A stretch of DNA of 64,000 bases from Chryseosolibacter indicum (GCF_018598585.1 NZ_JAHESD010000007.1:1-64000); one strand, 5' to 3'; positions 25,882 through 35,372 are shown, counted from the first letter of the stretch. Made by a program: numbers and translations. Notes: a model not told the origin generated them from the letters alone.

Positions 25882-26524
25882 CAAAATCATTTAACGGTTT
25901 TATTGTCTTACAAATCTCAGCTGCATTTTTAACAAATGATTTATCTGCAACTTCTTTATCCGTTAAGTTCTTGCTTACAATAAGACTTTTTAATTGAAGC
26001 CAATGTAGATGAGGATGATCTTTGGCATAGCCCTTCGGCGCTGTCTTCAATTTGTCAAACTCATCAAAGCCATTAAAAAGGCTTTTAAACTTTTTCTGGT
26101 TTACAATCTTCTCCAGCTTCTCACTATTATAATCAATCTCTTGTCTTATTTTCGTTAGGTTAGTTGCGTCAGGCATATAAATACCTCCCGCTACAAAACT
26201 TCTATTTCCCGGCTCCAGATGTAAATAATAGCCTGGCTCTTGTACCAGTTTTCCATTTGGTGAAAAGCCAGCGCCCATATTTGTTTTATACGGGCGTTTA
26301 TCTTTACTGAACCGGACATCCCTGTATATTCTAAAGATCAGTTTTCTTGCCTCGAGGTGCTGCATGCCATCATCAAATTTTCCGAGCTCCTTTAGCAACG
26401 CAGACACTACATCTTCAAAAGCTTGTTTGGAATCGAGGTAGCGTTGTTTATTCTTCTCAAACCAATCACGATCATTATTCTTGCTTAAGTCTTTTAGAAA
26501 CTTAAGTATAAGTTCTGTATTCAT
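25862..26524 (-). CDS. DUF2461 domain-containing protein
   Basis: A 220-residue soluble protein of the DUF2461 (TIGR02453) family, function unknown. Family marks are FLKDLSKNNDRDWFEKNKQ at the N-terminus, FRIYRDVRFSKDKRPYKTN, and YYLHLEPGNRSFVAGGIYMP. Length is the family norm. The gene is directly downstream of murF on the same strand (22 bases from the murF stop), so the two may be cotranscribed. It overlaps the convergent response-regulator gene by 20 bases. Confidence 0.9.
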   Translation of the reverse strand: MNTELILKFLKDLSKNNDRDWFEKNKQRYLDSKQAFEDVVSALLKELGKFDDGMQHLEARKLIFRIYRDVRFSKDKRPYKTNMGAGFSPNGKLVQEPGYYLHLEPGNRSFVAGGIYMPDATNLTKIRQEIDYNSEKLEKIVNQKKFKSLFNGFDEFDKLKTAPKGYAKDHPHLHWLQLKSLIVSKNLTDKEVADKSFVKNAAEICKTIKPLNDFVKEAIS

Positions 26525-26546
26525 TAGAATGATATTTTGAAATTAC

Positions 26547-27830
26547 TTACAAGTAGTCAACTATAGTTTCGAGGCCTATACCTCGGGATGCCTTTACCAA
26601 TATAGTAGCATCTTTAATGGGAAAGGTTTTAAGCTCGTCAATCAGCTCGTCTTTCTTGGCAAAATATTTCGCCTTGGGTATTTCATGAAGGGCTGTTTTA
26701 AATAATGCACCGCATAAGTACACTTGTTCAAAACCTTTTTCTTTGATCAGCCTTCCTATTTCCTGGTGTTCTTTTGCAGCTTCATCTTCCAACTCAAACA
26801 TATCGCCGAGAATAAGAACCTTTTTAGGTACATTCATAGCCGCAATGTTTTCAATTGCAGCCTGCATAGAGCTAGGGTTAGCGTTGTAGGCATCTAAAAT
26901 AATTGCATTGGAATTCTTTCTTACTACCTGAGAACGCATGTTACTGGGTACATACTCAGCAATTGCGCGGTTAGCGAGCTGTGCATCTACACCAAAGAAC
27001 TTTCCAATACACAACGCCGCAGCTATGTTTTCGAAGTTATAGGCACCAATAAGGTTGGTAGTAATCTCTTCACCATTCTCCGCCAGCACTTTTACTATCG
27101 GATCAGCACTTAGCAATTGTGCATGGTAATAATCGCCCTTTTGGGGATATAAAATAGGGGTTGTGAATTGTTTTGCCAGTCTTGCAAGAATCTCGTTCTG
27201 TGAATTGATAAATACCTGGCCACCTGTTAGAAGAAGATGCTGATACAATTCTGATTTTCCTTTGATAATGTTCTCAAAACCACCAAAAGTGCCTATGTGT
27301 GCTTTACCAATGTTGGTAATAAAGCCATGGGTTGGATTTGCAATAGAAGACAGGAGCGCTATTTCACCTAAATGATTTGCTCCCATTTCAACAACAGCTA
27401 TTTCTACCGACTTATCAATTGCTAATAAAGTAAGCGGCACTCCAATGTGATTATTCAGGTTTCCCCTGGTAGCGTATGTTTTAAATTTCTTGCTTAATAC
27501 GGCGTTTACAAGTTCTTTGCTGGTGGTTTTTCCATTAGAACCTGTCAACCCGATTACAGGGATTCTAAGCTGATCACGATGATAGCGGGCAAGCTTCTGT
27601 AAAGTATTCAATACATCATCAACAAGAAGACAACGCTCGTTTGTGTTGTATTTCTCTTCATCAATTACAGAATAGCTGGCTCCTTTCTTTAAAGCTTCTT
27701 CCGCAAATTCGTTTGCATTGAACTTATCGCCCTTAAGGGCAAAGAATATAGAACCAGAAGTTATTTGCCTTGTATCAGTGGAAACTTTACCACTTTCAAT
27801 AAACTTTTGATATAAGTTTTCTATTTTCAT
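26547..27830 (-). CDS. murF: UDP-N-acetylmuramoyl-tripeptide--D-alanyl-D-alanine ligase
   Basis: Cytoplasmic Mur ligase that adds D-Ala-D-Ala to UDP-MurNAc-tripeptide, completing the peptidoglycan pentapeptide. The N-terminal domain has STDTRQITSGSIFFAL, the ATP-binding loop GLTGSNGKTTSKE is at about 94-106, and NLNNHIGVPLTLL and ILDAYNANPSSMQAAIEN are specific to MurF. Length 427 residues. An in-frame TTG three codons upstream is less likely than the ATG used here. It stands alone rather than in a dcw cluster. Divergent from the FG-GAP gene with a dyad between them. Confidence 0.95.
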   Translation of the reverse strand: MKIENLYQKFIESGKVSTDTRQITSGSIFFALKGDKFNANEFAEEALKKGASYSVIDEEKYNTNERCLLVDDVLNTLQKLARYHRDQLRIPVIGLTGSNGKTTSKELVNAVLSKKFKTYATRGNLNNHIGVPLTLLAIDKSVEIAVVEMGANHLGEIALLSSIANPTHGFITNIGKAHIGTFGGFENIIKGKSELYQHLLLTGGQVFINSQNEILARLAKQFTTPILYPQKGDYYHAQLLSADPIVKVLAENGEEITTNLIGAYNFENIAAALCIGKFFGVDAQLANRAIAEYVPSNMRSQVVRKNSNAIILDAYNANPSSMQAAIENIAAMNVPKKVLILGDMFELEDEAAKEHQEIGRLIKEKGFEQVYLCGALFKTALHEIPKAKYFAKKDELIDELKTFPIKDATILVKASRGIGLETIVDYL

Positions 27831-27881
27831 GATTACCAATAATCTAAACTTTTACGCTGTTGTATGCGCTTTTTATTGAGG

Positions 27882-27916
27882 CAATATAACAGCATCAGCC
27901 GGCCCGCGTTATATTG
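27882..27916. promoter_or_regulatory. Inverted repeat in the murF / FG-GAP divergent region
   Basis: Arms CAATATAAC (27882-27890) and GTTATATTG (27908-27916) are perfect inverted copies around a 17-base G/C-rich spacer. Each arm contains a near match to the -7 element (TATATTG) facing outward, so the dyad may be two back-to-back promoters or an operator controlling both genes. Confidence 0.4.
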
Positions 27917-27934
27917 GTGGCGAATTTAATTCTC

Positions 27935-30112
27935 ATGTTCCGATATTTACTTACCGTATTGCTATACCTTCCTGCCGTATGCCTGGCCCAGTTTACCTAT
28001 GTACAAGATCAGGGTATACCTGTAAGAGACCTTAACAATAAATTAATTGGAAACCCTTGGGCCGGTGGCTTAAACGCAGCCCAGTATAATACCATGGACC
28101 TGGATAATGATGGGTTGGAGGACCTGGTACTGTTTGATCGTATGGCCAACAAGGTGATTACATTTGTAAATATTAGCAACACCTCCTATAAATACTCCCC
28201 CGACTTTGAGAAACTCTTTCCTGCTGAAATAACAAACTGGTTATTGCTAAGGGATTATAACTGCGATGGCAAAAAAGACATTTTTACAGGAGATATATTG
28301 GGTATTAAAGTATTTACTAATACATATAACGGAAGCCAACTTACCTGGGAAAAGTATTTATTTGATACTGGTGGGCCACAAAAAAGTGAAGTATTAATAA
28401 CAGAAGGCTCGGCCAAAGTAAATCTTCAACTTGGCTTTGATGACCTACCCGCTATAATTGATGCAGATGGTGATGGCGACCTGGATATTTTTAATTTCCG
28501 ATATCCCGGAGGCGGAGCTGTAGACTTTCATGAAAATGTGAGCAATAACTGCAATGTTTTAACATTCAAAAGAGTAACAAGAACCTGGGGCAACTTTTCA
28601 GAATGCCAGTGTGGCATATTTGCCTTTAATGGAGAAAGCTGTGCACCTGGAGGCCGCATAGAACACGCTTCCGGCAAAAGCCTCCTCGTGTTTGATGCAG
28701 ATGGTGATGGTGATCTTGATATTGTAATGTCTGAAGCAGAATGCTTCAGGCTTTATTTATTAAACAACACCGGAACAGCCCAGGCGCCGGCTATTACATC
28801 ATCTACAGATTTTCCAGCTAATAGCCCCGCCAATTTTTACATATTTCCGGGAGCGTTTTATGAAGATGTTGATTTTGATGGTGTGAAAGACATCATTGCT
28901 ACACCAAATATCTACAGCAAGGAATTTATCAACACCAATCTTCAGCAGTCTAACTGGTTTTATAAAAACAACGGAACGAATACCAGCCCGTCCTTTACAT
29001 TTATTAAAAGTAACTTTTTGCAGGATGACATGATTGATGTTGGTGATCAATCAGTACCTACATTGATTGATTATGATGGTGACGGAGATTTAGATCTACT
29101 TATTAGCAGAAGTGCTTCTGAAAACCTGACCTCTTCCATATACCTTTATGAAAACACGGGAACGAAAGACCTGCCCGACTTTAAATTGGTAACAGAAGAC
29201 TACTTGAGGTTTTCGCTATTAAATTATTATAATCTTAAAATTCAGTTCGCTGATATCGATAAGGACAATACTACTGATCTCGTCTTTACAGGAACGGACC
29301 TCTCAACAGGTAGCACAAGATTATATTACGTGCCAAACAAAAGTGCTGACAAAGCCGACTTCTCGGGTCAATCGGTACATCCAGTCAACTTTAGCCTCTC
29401 ATTTTCCGAGAACCTGTTTGTAATAGATGTTAATACAGATGGATTGCCTGACTTATTGGTGGGAAGAAGCAATGGCACCATTGAATATTGGAAAAACACA
29501 GGCATAGCTTCTGCGCCTTCATTTACACTTGAAAATGCGAGCTTCCTTGGTTTTAGCTCATCAGTAAACAGGCAAAATATGGCCATATCTTCAGGTGACC
29601 TTAACGCAGATGGAAAGACCGACCTGGTTTTAGGCGATCAAACCGGGGTAATCAATATTGTCAGCGACTTCAGAAATCGTGGCGACAATGCAGAGCCAAT
29701 GCACGAAATCATCTTCAATAAAAGGTTGGCCAGCTATACTGATGCTAATTTAGGTGGACGCATATGGCCTGTTGTTGCTAACCTCTTTAATGCAAACCAA
29801 CCTGCGCTTGTGGTAGGTAATATTCTTGGAGGAATTCAGATACTCAAGAATGACGAAGGCAAATCTTTGGCTTCAAAACCAGTGATAGAAGTTTATCCTA
29901 ATCCCGTAGCATCATCAGAAATTCTGAAAATAAGAGCCGACAGGCCAGTGACGGTACAGATCTTTTCTTTGCTGGGTGCACTTATGGAGCCCAAGCAAAT
30001 AGAGGCAAATGAAATCCATGAATTTAAACTTCCTAACCTGGCGGCAGGCCTGTACTTGTTAAGATTTACCTCACACGGAAAAACAACCACCAAAGAGTTA
30101 GTCATTCATTAA
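27935..30112 (+). CDS. Secreted FG-GAP/VCBS-repeat protein with type IX sorting domain
   Basis: Exported protein with a predicted beta-propeller and a T9SS C-terminal signal. Signal peptide is about 1-18 (YLPAVCLAQ). At least nine calcium-binding-like repeats are visible, for example DLDNDGLEDLVLF, DADGDGDLDIFNF, DADGDGDLDIVMS, DYDGDGDLDLLIS, DVNTDGLPDLLVG and DLNADGKTDLVLG. The last ~80 residues are a type A sorting domain (VYPNPVASSEILKI ... AAGLYLLRFTSHGKTTTKELVIH in parts). Start: ATG 27935; an in-frame TTG seven codons upstream overlaps the dyad. Probably surface-attached or secreted, with binding or adhesion as a plausible role; no enzyme domain seen. Confidence 0.9.
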   Translation: MFRYLLTVLLYLPAVCLAQFTYVQDQGIPVRDLNNKLIGNPWAGGLNAAQYNTMDLDNDGLEDLVLFDRMANKVITFVNISNTSYKYSPDFEKLFPAEITNWLLLRDYNCDGKKDIFTGDILGIKVFTNTYNGSQLTWEKYLFDTGGPQKSEVLITEGSAKVNLQLGFDDLPAIIDADGDGDLDIFNFRYPGGGAVDFHENVSNNCNVLTFKRVTRTWGNFSECQCGIFAFNGESCAPGGRIEHASGKSLLVFDADGDGDLDIVMSEAECFRLYLLNNTGTAQAPAITSSTDFPANSPANFYIFPGAFYEDVDFDGVKDIIATPNIYSKEFINTNLQQSNWFYKNNGTNTSPSFTFIKSNFLQDDMIDVGDQSVPTLIDYDGDGDLDLLISRSASENLTSSIYLYENTGTKDLPDFKLVTEDYLRFSLLNYYNLKIQFADIDKDNTTDLVFTGTDLSTGSTRLYYVPNKSADKADFSGQSVHPVNFSLSFSENLFVIDVNTDGLPDLLVGRSNGTIEYWKNTGIASAPSFTLENASFLGFSSSVNRQNMAISSGDLNADGKTDLVLGDQTGVINIVSDFRNRGDNAEPMHEIIFNKRLASYTDANLGGRIWPVVANLFNANQPALVVGNILGGIQILKNDEGKSLASKPVIEVYPNPVASSEILKIRADRPVTVQIFSLLGALMEPKQIEANEIHEFKLPNLAAGLYLLRFTSHGKTTTKELVIH

Positions 30113-30177
30113 TTAAGGAAATGATCCCGGCGAATAAAAAATACTTCTCATATTTGCGGGCTCATTAAAATTATAAG

Positions 30178-30837
30178 ATGCAACCTATAGCTTTTCTCTT
30201 CGACATGGACGGTGTTATTATAGACAGTAACCCTTTTCATAAAACTGCACTTAAACAATTCTGCAAAAAACATGGTCATGAATTGACTGAAGAAGTTTTA
30301 AAAGAGAAAATATACGGCCGCACCAACAAAGATTGGCTTACCAACCTTTTTGGAAAACTTGAACCTGAAAAATTAAAAGCTTACGCAGAGGAGAAAGAAC
30401 AACTTTTTCGCGACCTGTATGAAAACGACATTAGGCTGGTAGATGGACTGGATTCATTTCTTAAAAAGCTGGATGAATATAAGATACCGCGCGCTATTGC
30501 CACTTCGGCACCAAGGGCAAACGTCGATTTTACTTTAGCTAAAACAGGAACACATAAGTATTTTGAGACCATTCTTGACGATTCTTTTGTGACTGAAGGG
30601 AAGCCGAACCCGCAGATCTATCTTAAAAGTGCTGCTGCGCTAAATTTTAAGCCAGAAAATTGCATTGTTATAGAAGATTCCATTTCTGGCGTGCAGGCAG
30701 GAAAAAATGCAGGCTGTAAAGTTATTGGCATCACAACCACGCATATAAAAGAAGAGCTGGCTGATACCGACATGATCATTGAGAATTTTGTCGGATTAGA
30801 CCCTAAAGAAGTCATTTCACAGCTTTTTCGGGTTTAA
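30178..30837 (+). CDS. HAD-superfamily phosphatase / beta-phosphoglucomutase-like
   Basis: HAD subfamily IA hydrolase or mutase (219 residues). Nucleophile motif FDMDGVIID (D9, D11), cap region, motif II serine/threonine in IATSAPR, Lys in EGKPNPQIYL, and acidic motif VIEDSISGVQAGKNAG. The DGVI... opening with a helical cap resembles beta-phosphoglucomutase and sugar-phosphate phosphatases. Substrate cannot be set from the sequence. It is upstream of the ribosomal-protein operon but separated by about 140 bases that include a separate promoter. Confidence 0.88.
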   Translation: MQPIAFLFDMDGVIIDSNPFHKTALKQFCKKHGHELTEEVLKEKIYGRTNKDWLTNLFGKLEPEKLKAYAEEKEQLFRDLYENDIRLVDGLDSFLKKLDEYKIPRAIATSAPRANVDFTLAKTGTHKYFETILDDSFVTEGKPNPQIYLKSAAALNFKPENCIVIEDSISGVQAGKNAGCKVIGITTTHIKEELADTDMIIENFVGLDPKEVISQLFRV

Positions 30838-30905
30838 CTAAGTATCACACAATGGCTAAAAGCACTTTTGCATGGCAAGTTTTTCCCAGAAATGTGGATT
30901 CTGAC

Positions 30906-30937
30906 TTGGATTATTAGATTGCTTTTACCGATATTTG
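30906..30937 (+). promoter_or_regulatory. Putative rpmB operon promoter
   Basis: TTGG (30906-30909), spacer of 20, GATATTTG (30930-30937): one mismatch in each element relative to TTTG and TAnnTTTG. A small stem AATCCCTT/AAGGGGTT (30939-30959) begins right after it, in the leader. Confidence 0.4.
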
Positions 30938-30976
30938 CAATCCCTTTAAAAAAGGGGTTAAAATCAAAGAGCTGAT

Positions 30977-31216
30977 ATGGCACGAGTTTGTCAAATTACC
31001 GGAAAGAGACCTCAAGTAGGTAACAATGTTTCTCACGCGAACAACAAAACGAAAAGAAGATTTTATCCTAATCTTCAAAAGAAGCGTTTTTTCGTTCCTG
31101 AAGAAGACCGTTGGATCACATTGAAAGTATCCACTAAAGCTATCAAGACCATCAACAAGCATGGTATTTCTGCTGTATTAAAAGAAGCCAGAGCCAACGG
31201 CAACCTGGTGTTATAA
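30977..31216 (+). CDS. rpmB: 50S ribosomal protein L28
   Basis: Small basic large-subunit protein (79 residues). The N-terminus [19 protein letters not shown] and [31 protein letters not shown] are characteristic. First gene of the rpmB-rpmG-DUF4295 operon typical of Bacteroidota. Confidence 0.97.
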   Translation: MARVCQITGKRPQVGNNVSHANNKTKRRFYPNLQKKRFFVPEEDRWITLKVSTKAIKTINKHGISAVLKEARANGNLVL

Positions 31217-31234
31217 TAAAAACATTAAAGAATC

Positions 31235-31417
31235 ATGGCAAAGAAAGGCAATAGGATTCAAGTGATTATGGAGTGTACAGAGCACAAAGCTACTGGTATG
31301 CCAGGCATGAGCCGCTACATCACTACAAAGAACCGTAAGAATACAACCGAAAGATTGGAACTGAAGAAGTACAATCCTATCTTGAAGAAATATACCGTTC
31401 ACAAAGAAATTAAATAA
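31235..31417 (+). CDS. rpmG: 50S ribosomal protein L33 (zinc-free form)
   Basis: Sixty-residue ribosomal protein. [32 protein letters not shown] and [17 protein letters not shown] identify L33. Only one Cys remains, so the two zinc-binding CxxC pairs are absent and this is the zinc-independent type. Eighteen bases after rpmB and two bases before the DUF4295 gene. Confidence 0.97.
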   Translation: MAKKGNRIQVIMECTEHKATGMPGMSRYITTKNRKNTTERLELKKYNPILKKYTVHKEIK

Positions 31418-31419
31418 TT

Positions 31420-31575
31420 ATGGCAAAGAAAGTTGTTGCTACCCTGAAGAAAGGTGATGGAAAAAGCTTTGCAAAAGTTATTAAGGCTGTAAAGTCTGAA
31501 AAAACTGGCGCATACACCTTTAAAGAAGAAATTGTTCCTGCTGAACTGGTTAAAGAAACATTAGCCAAAAAATAA
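31420..31575 (+). CDS. DUF4295 small basic protein of the rpmB-rpmG operon
   Basis: A 51-residue Lys-rich protein starting MAKKVVATLKKGDGKSFAKV and ending ELVKETLAKK. A small protein of this family follows L33 in most Bacteroidota genomes and is thought to be ribosome-associated, but its role is not established. It starts two bases after the rpmG stop and is followed by a strong terminator. It is often missed because it is so short. Confidence 0.9.
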   Translation: MAKKVVATLKKGDGKSFAKVIKAVKSEKTGAYTFKEEIVPAELVKETLAKK

Positions 31576-31597
31576 GGAATCATCAATTTTAACACGG

Positions 31598-31625
31598 AAG
31601 TCCCTTTTAAAAGGGACTTTTTTTG
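31598..31625 (+). terminator. Rho-independent terminator of the rpmB operon
   Basis: Self-complementary AAGTCCC-TTTTAAAA-GGGACTT (31598-31619) followed by a run of T. Closes the three-gene ribosomal operon. Confidence 0.9.
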
Positions 31626-31702
31626 CTTTTATACTGGCCGCAATTTTTACTAATTTGTAATTATTGAAGTTTCTAGCCATCTCGCTTAAATAAAAAAATA
31701 CC

Positions 31703-32659
31703 ATGGCATTATTCGGATTGTTCTCAAAAGAAAAGAAAGAATCTTTGGACAAAGGTCTCGAGAAATCTAAAGACAGCTTCTTTTCAAAGTTGGGTAAAGC
31801 TATCGTTGGTAAATCAACCGTAGATGATGAGGTGCTGGATAATCTTGAAGAAGTACTGGTTACATCGGATGTGGGTGTTGAAACTACACTTAAAATCATT
31901 GAGAGAATACAAGCCCGAGTTGCAAAAGATAAATATATGGGCACCTCAGACCTTGATCGTATTCTTAGAGAAGAAATAGCGGGATTGCTAACGGAGTCCA
32001 ACGCAAAAGACACTGAAGATTTTGAAATTCCGTCAGGCAAAAAACCATATGTAATTATGGTGGTAGGCGTAAACGGGGTAGGCAAAACTACAACCATTGG
32101 CAAGCTCTCTGCTCAATTCAAAAAAAGAGGAAAGAACGTAGTACTTGGTGCTGCGGATACGTTCCGTGCCGCAGCCGTTGACCAGCTTAAGTTGTGGGGT
32201 GAACGTGTTGGAGTTCCTGTAGTTGCAAAAGGTATGAATACAGATCCTTCTGCCGTTGCTTTCGAGGCTGTTAAAGAAGGTGTCGAACGAAATGCTGATA
32301 TTGTTATTGTTGATACTGCAGGCAGATTACACACGAAAGTGAACTTAATGAACGAACTCTCGAAGATTAAGCGAGTGATGGAAAAAGTAGTCCCCGACGC
32401 TCCTCACGAAGTACTACTTGTATTAGATGGTAGCACAGGACAAAATGCTGTTATCCAGGCAAGAGAGTTCACAAAAGCAACAGAGGTTACAGCACTTGCC
32501 ATTACAAAACTTGATGGTACTGCCAAAGGTGGTGTTGTTATTGGAATTTCAGATGAATTTAAAATCCCGGTTAAATATATCGGCGTTGGAGAAAAAGCTG
32601 AAGATCTTCAGCCTTTCAACAAAATGGAGTTTGTTGATTCCTTCTTTAAGAAAAATTAA
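31703..32659 (+). CDS. ftsY: Signal recognition particle receptor FtsY
   Basis: SRP GTPase that docks ribosome-SRP complexes at the membrane. N-terminal four-helix N domain (about 20-95), then the G domain with G1 GVNGVGKTT (122-130), DTFRAAAVDQL, DTAGRLHTKVNLMNEL, TKLDGTAKGG and GVGEKAEDLQPF. It lacks the long acidic A domain of E. coli FtsY (318 residues in all), the usual short form in this phylum. It ends exactly where the convergent DUF6048 gene ends, with no spacer. Confidence 0.96.
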   Translation: MALFGLFSKEKKESLDKGLEKSKDSFFSKLGKAIVGKSTVDDEVLDNLEEVLVTSDVGVETTLKIIERIQARVAKDKYMGTSDLDRILREEIAGLLTESNAKDTEDFEIPSGKKPYVIMVVGVNGVGKTTTIGKLSAQFKKRGKNVVLGAADTFRAAAVDQLKLWGERVGVPVVAKGMNTDPSAVAFEAVKEGVERNADIVIVDTAGRLHTKVNLMNELSKIKRVMEKVVPDAPHEVLLVLDGSTGQNAVIQAREFTKATEVTALAITKLDGTAKGGVVIGISDEFKIPVKYIGVGEKAEDLQPFNKMEFVDSFFKKN

Positions 32660-33373
32660 TTACTTCTTCTTTTTAGGCGGCAGAATGGGATAAGCTTTCC
32701 TGAACGGGATTCTAAAGAAGACGTAATAGTTAAAACCCCAGTAAGTATCTCTATCTGTTCTTCCGTAACCCGGCACTTCATGTGTTAACATCGGGTTAGA
32801 CGTATTCTCGCTTAATCCGAATTTAAGCCGGCCGGTAAAGCCCAGCCAAACATACTCCCAGATTTTAACTTTTAGGCCACCATTCAATTCCATCCAATGA
32901 GCGGTTAAATCATTATTAGAAAAAGTGTGTCTTTGTCCGTCTCCCCAATTCTCATCTCTAGGAATGATAGACATTTGTTCAGAATACCTGGCCCTGCCAT
33001 ATCGCAAGCCGATAAAAAATACATTTCTATCTTCATCACGTGTTAAAAAATTCGCATCTAACCCTATGCGCCAAAAATTGCCATCATTGCTGTAAGCAGA
33101 AGAATCTCCTGGATAAGATCTGCTTGATTTTCCGTAATCAACCTCAAAAAGGTATCTGTAAAGATCTACGTCGGCATTTATCTCCCAACCCGAAAAATCG
33201 TCTTGTGTTTGTGATTTCACAATACTGATAAGGTCGGTTCCGATGCGTAGACCCGTAGGAAGAAATTTGCTTTTCTTAATAGCCGCGGTATCTAACTTAA
33301 GGGAATCAGGGAGCGTCTGAGCAAACACTGGCCAAGAAAGAAGCATTAACGATATCGCCAGTGTAGTTCTCAT
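32660..33373 (-). CDS. DUF6048-like outer-membrane beta-barrel protein
   Basis: Exported protein of 237 residues. Signal peptide is about 1-19 (LLSWPVFAQ). The rest shows amphipathic beta-strands with aromatic girdles (WEINADVDLYRYLFEVDYG, FFIGLRYGRARY, YVWLGFTGRLKFG, YWGFNYYVFFRIPF), suggesting a small outer-membrane barrel. The pair with the preceding DUF6452-like lipoprotein gene, overlapping by four bases, is a recurring Bacteroidota arrangement. Function unknown. Confidence 0.78.
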   Translation of the reverse strand: MRTTLAISLMLLSWPVFAQTLPDSLKLDTAAIKKSKFLPTGLRIGTDLISIVKSQTQDDFSGWEINADVDLYRYLFEVDYGKSSRSYPGDSSAYSNDGNFWRIGLDANFLTRDEDRNVFFIGLRYGRARYSEQMSIIPRDENWGDGQRHTFSNNDLTAHWMELNGGLKVKIWEYVWLGFTGRLKFGLSENTSNPMLTHEVPGYGRTDRDTYWGFNYYVFFRIPFRKAYPILPPKKKK

Positions 33374-33873
33374 TTGTAATAATAGATTTCAATATTTCTG
33401 GCATTATTATCCCTACCCGGCTCTCGATTAAGAAGCCGTACTTCATCAAAGGTATGCCTAAGGATCCTCAAATTAGAAAGAACAAAACGCTCACCACAAT
33501 CATCTGAAACATACTGCGCTTGTGTCCTATAGGCAACCACAAGTGTGTCTATTAGAGTATCCTGCACGTTCAAGCTATTTTTGCCATTAAATTTATAGAA
33601 AATCAATTCCGTGCTATCATGTAAGAAATCAACTGGCAATCCAACTCTGTCCCCTTCTTTAACGACGCTAGTAGTGTCGGTAAATCGAAATGTTTTTGAA
33701 CGATTTGCAAAAAAATAAGCAAAAGTATCTATCCCTGTGGAATCTCTGATTGTATCTCTTATAGAGAATCCAACAATATTATTATTCAATGTAAAGCAAT
33801 CCGGCTCCTCAAGGCATGATATTACCACCATCACCAATAGAATACACCAGATAATATTTCGTATAAAATTCAT
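33370..33873 (-). CDS. DUF6452-like lipoprotein
   Basis: A 167-residue probable lipoprotein: hydrophobic N-terminus with lipobox VISC (Cys at about residue 20) followed by LEEPDCFTLNNN. The body is beta-rich with CGERFVLSNLRILRHTFDEVRLLN near the C-terminus in two adjacent strands. It overlaps the downstream barrel gene by four bases, so the two products are probably made together and may interact at the outer membrane. Function unknown. Confidence 0.75.
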   Translation of the reverse strand: MNFIRNIIWCILLVMVVISCLEEPDCFTLNNNIVGFSIRDTIRDSTGIDTFAYFFANRSKTFRFTDTTSVVKEGDRVGLPVDFLHDSTELIFYKFNGKNSLNVQDTLIDTLVVAYRTQAQYVSDDCGERFVLSNLRILRHTFDEVRLLNREPGRDNNARNIEIYYYK

Positions 33874-33954
33874 TTTCGGCCGTAAAGATAAACCAACCGC
33901 TTTAAGGCCACATCTCTCATAAGCTATTTTTTAAAATTCAAGGTATTATTTCCG

Positions 33955-33987
33955 TTCGGTATTCCTGATGCATTATTTGTACCTTTG
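33955..33987 (+). promoter_or_regulatory. Putative rimO promoter
   Basis: -7 element TACCTTTG (33980-33987), an exact TAnnTTTG, with TTCG (33955-33958) 21 bases upstream. Leader to the ATG at 34059 is about 65 bases. Confidence 0.45.
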
Positions 33988-34058
33988 TGATTTAAACAGT
34001 ACTGCTCTTCCGAATTATAAGAGCAAGTTTGTTGTTTAGAAGGCTACCTGAAGGCAAA

Positions 34059-35372
34059 ATGAAAACAAAAGGGATAAAAAACACCAAAGTAAACATAGTT
34101 ACACTAGGCTGCTCTAAAAACCTGGTTGACTCAGAAGTGCTGCTCACGCAATTAAAAGGCAACGGCATTAATGCAGTTCATGAATCAGCACAAGACGACG
34201 CCAATGTTGTTGTTATAAATACCTGCGGTTTCATCGATAATGCCAAGCAAGAATCTATTGACACCATTCTTCGTTACGTAGATGCAAAAGAGGAAGGTGT
34301 TGTTGATAAGGTTTATGTGACAGGGTGCCTTTCCCAGCGATATAAAGATGATCTCGAAAAAGAAATTCCTGAAGTAGATGCCTGGTTTGGTACACGAGAT
34401 CTTTCCCGACTCTTAAAAGTTTTTAAAGCCGATTACAAACACGAACTTGTTGGTGAACGCATCTTAACTAATCCAAGCCATTTTGCATATTTGAAAATAT
34501 CAGAAGGGTGCGACCGTCCATGTTCTTTTTGTGCTATCCCGTTAATGCGGGGTAAACATATTTCAAGGCCTATTGAAGAACTGGTGAAAGAAGCAAAAAA
34601 CCTGGTAAAAACAGGAACCAAAGAACTGCTTATTATCGCGCAGGATTCTACGTATTACGGTTTAGACCTTTACAAAAAAAGAAATTTAGCAGAATTGCTT
34701 AAAAACCTTTCGGATGTTGAAGGCATCGATTGGATAAGACTACACTATGCATTTCCTGCCGGGTTCCCGATGGATGTTTTAGATGTTATGGCAGAAAGAC
34801 CAAACATTTGTAAATACCTCGATATTCCACTTCAGCATGGGTCAACTAAAATGCTCCAGATGATGAGAAGAGGGATTACCCGTGAGAAAACCGAAGAGCT
34901 TCTTGCTACAATACGCTCAAAGGTGCCTGGCATTGCCATCAGAACAACAATGATTACCGGACACCCTGGTGAGACAGAAGATGAGTTTAACGAACTCTAT
35001 GATTTTGTAGAAAAGTCTAGATTCGACAGACTAGGAGTATTTGGTTATTCGCACGAAGAGAATACACATTCGTACTCTTTTAATGATGATGTACCTGCCG
35101 AATTAAAGCAAGAAAGAACCGATGCTATTATGGAGCTGCAGCAAGGCATTTCACTTGAGTTAAATCAAAATAAAATAGGTAAAACCTTTAAAGTTATTAT
35201 CGACAGAAAAGAAGGTGGCAATTATATTGGCCGCACCGAGTTCGATTCACCTGAAGTAGATAACGAAGTAATTATTGATGCTACATCTGAGTACTTAAGA
35301 GTTGGTGATTTTGTTAATGTTAGAGTTAAGGATACATCAGAATTTGACCTTACAGCAGAGCTTGTTAAGTAA
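34059..35372 (+). CDS. rimO: Ribosomal protein S12 methylthiotransferase RimO
   Basis: Radical-SAM enzyme that adds a methylthio group to an aspartate of ribosomal protein S12. N-terminal UPF0004 domain with cysteines in LGCSKNLVDSE (C18), NTCGFI (C56) and TGCLSQRY for one [4Fe-4S] cluster; radical SAM motif GCDRPCSFCAIP for the second; C-terminal TRAM domain (about 370-437). HPGETEDEF and FGYSHEENT fit RimO rather than MiaB. An in-frame TTG ten codons upstream is weaker than this ATG. Confidence 0.95.
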   Translation: MKTKGIKNTKVNIVTLGCSKNLVDSEVLLTQLKGNGINAVHESAQDDANVVVINTCGFIDNAKQESIDTILRYVDAKEEGVVDKVYVTGCLSQRYKDDLEKEIPEVDAWFGTRDLSRLLKVFKADYKHELVGERILTNPSHFAYLKISEGCDRPCSFCAIPLMRGKHISRPIEELVKEAKNLVKTGTKELLIIAQDSTYYGLDLYKKRNLAELLKNLSDVEGIDWIRLHYAFPAGFPMDVLDVMAERPNICKYLDIPLQHGSTKMLQMMRRGITREKTEELLATIRSKVPGIAIRTTMITGHPGETEDEFNELYDFVEKSRFDRLGVFGYSHEENTHSYSFNDDVPAELKQERTDAIMELQQGISLELNQNKIGKTFKVIIDRKEGGNYIGRTEFDSPEVDNEVIIDATSEYLRVGDFVNVRVKDTSEFDLTAELVK

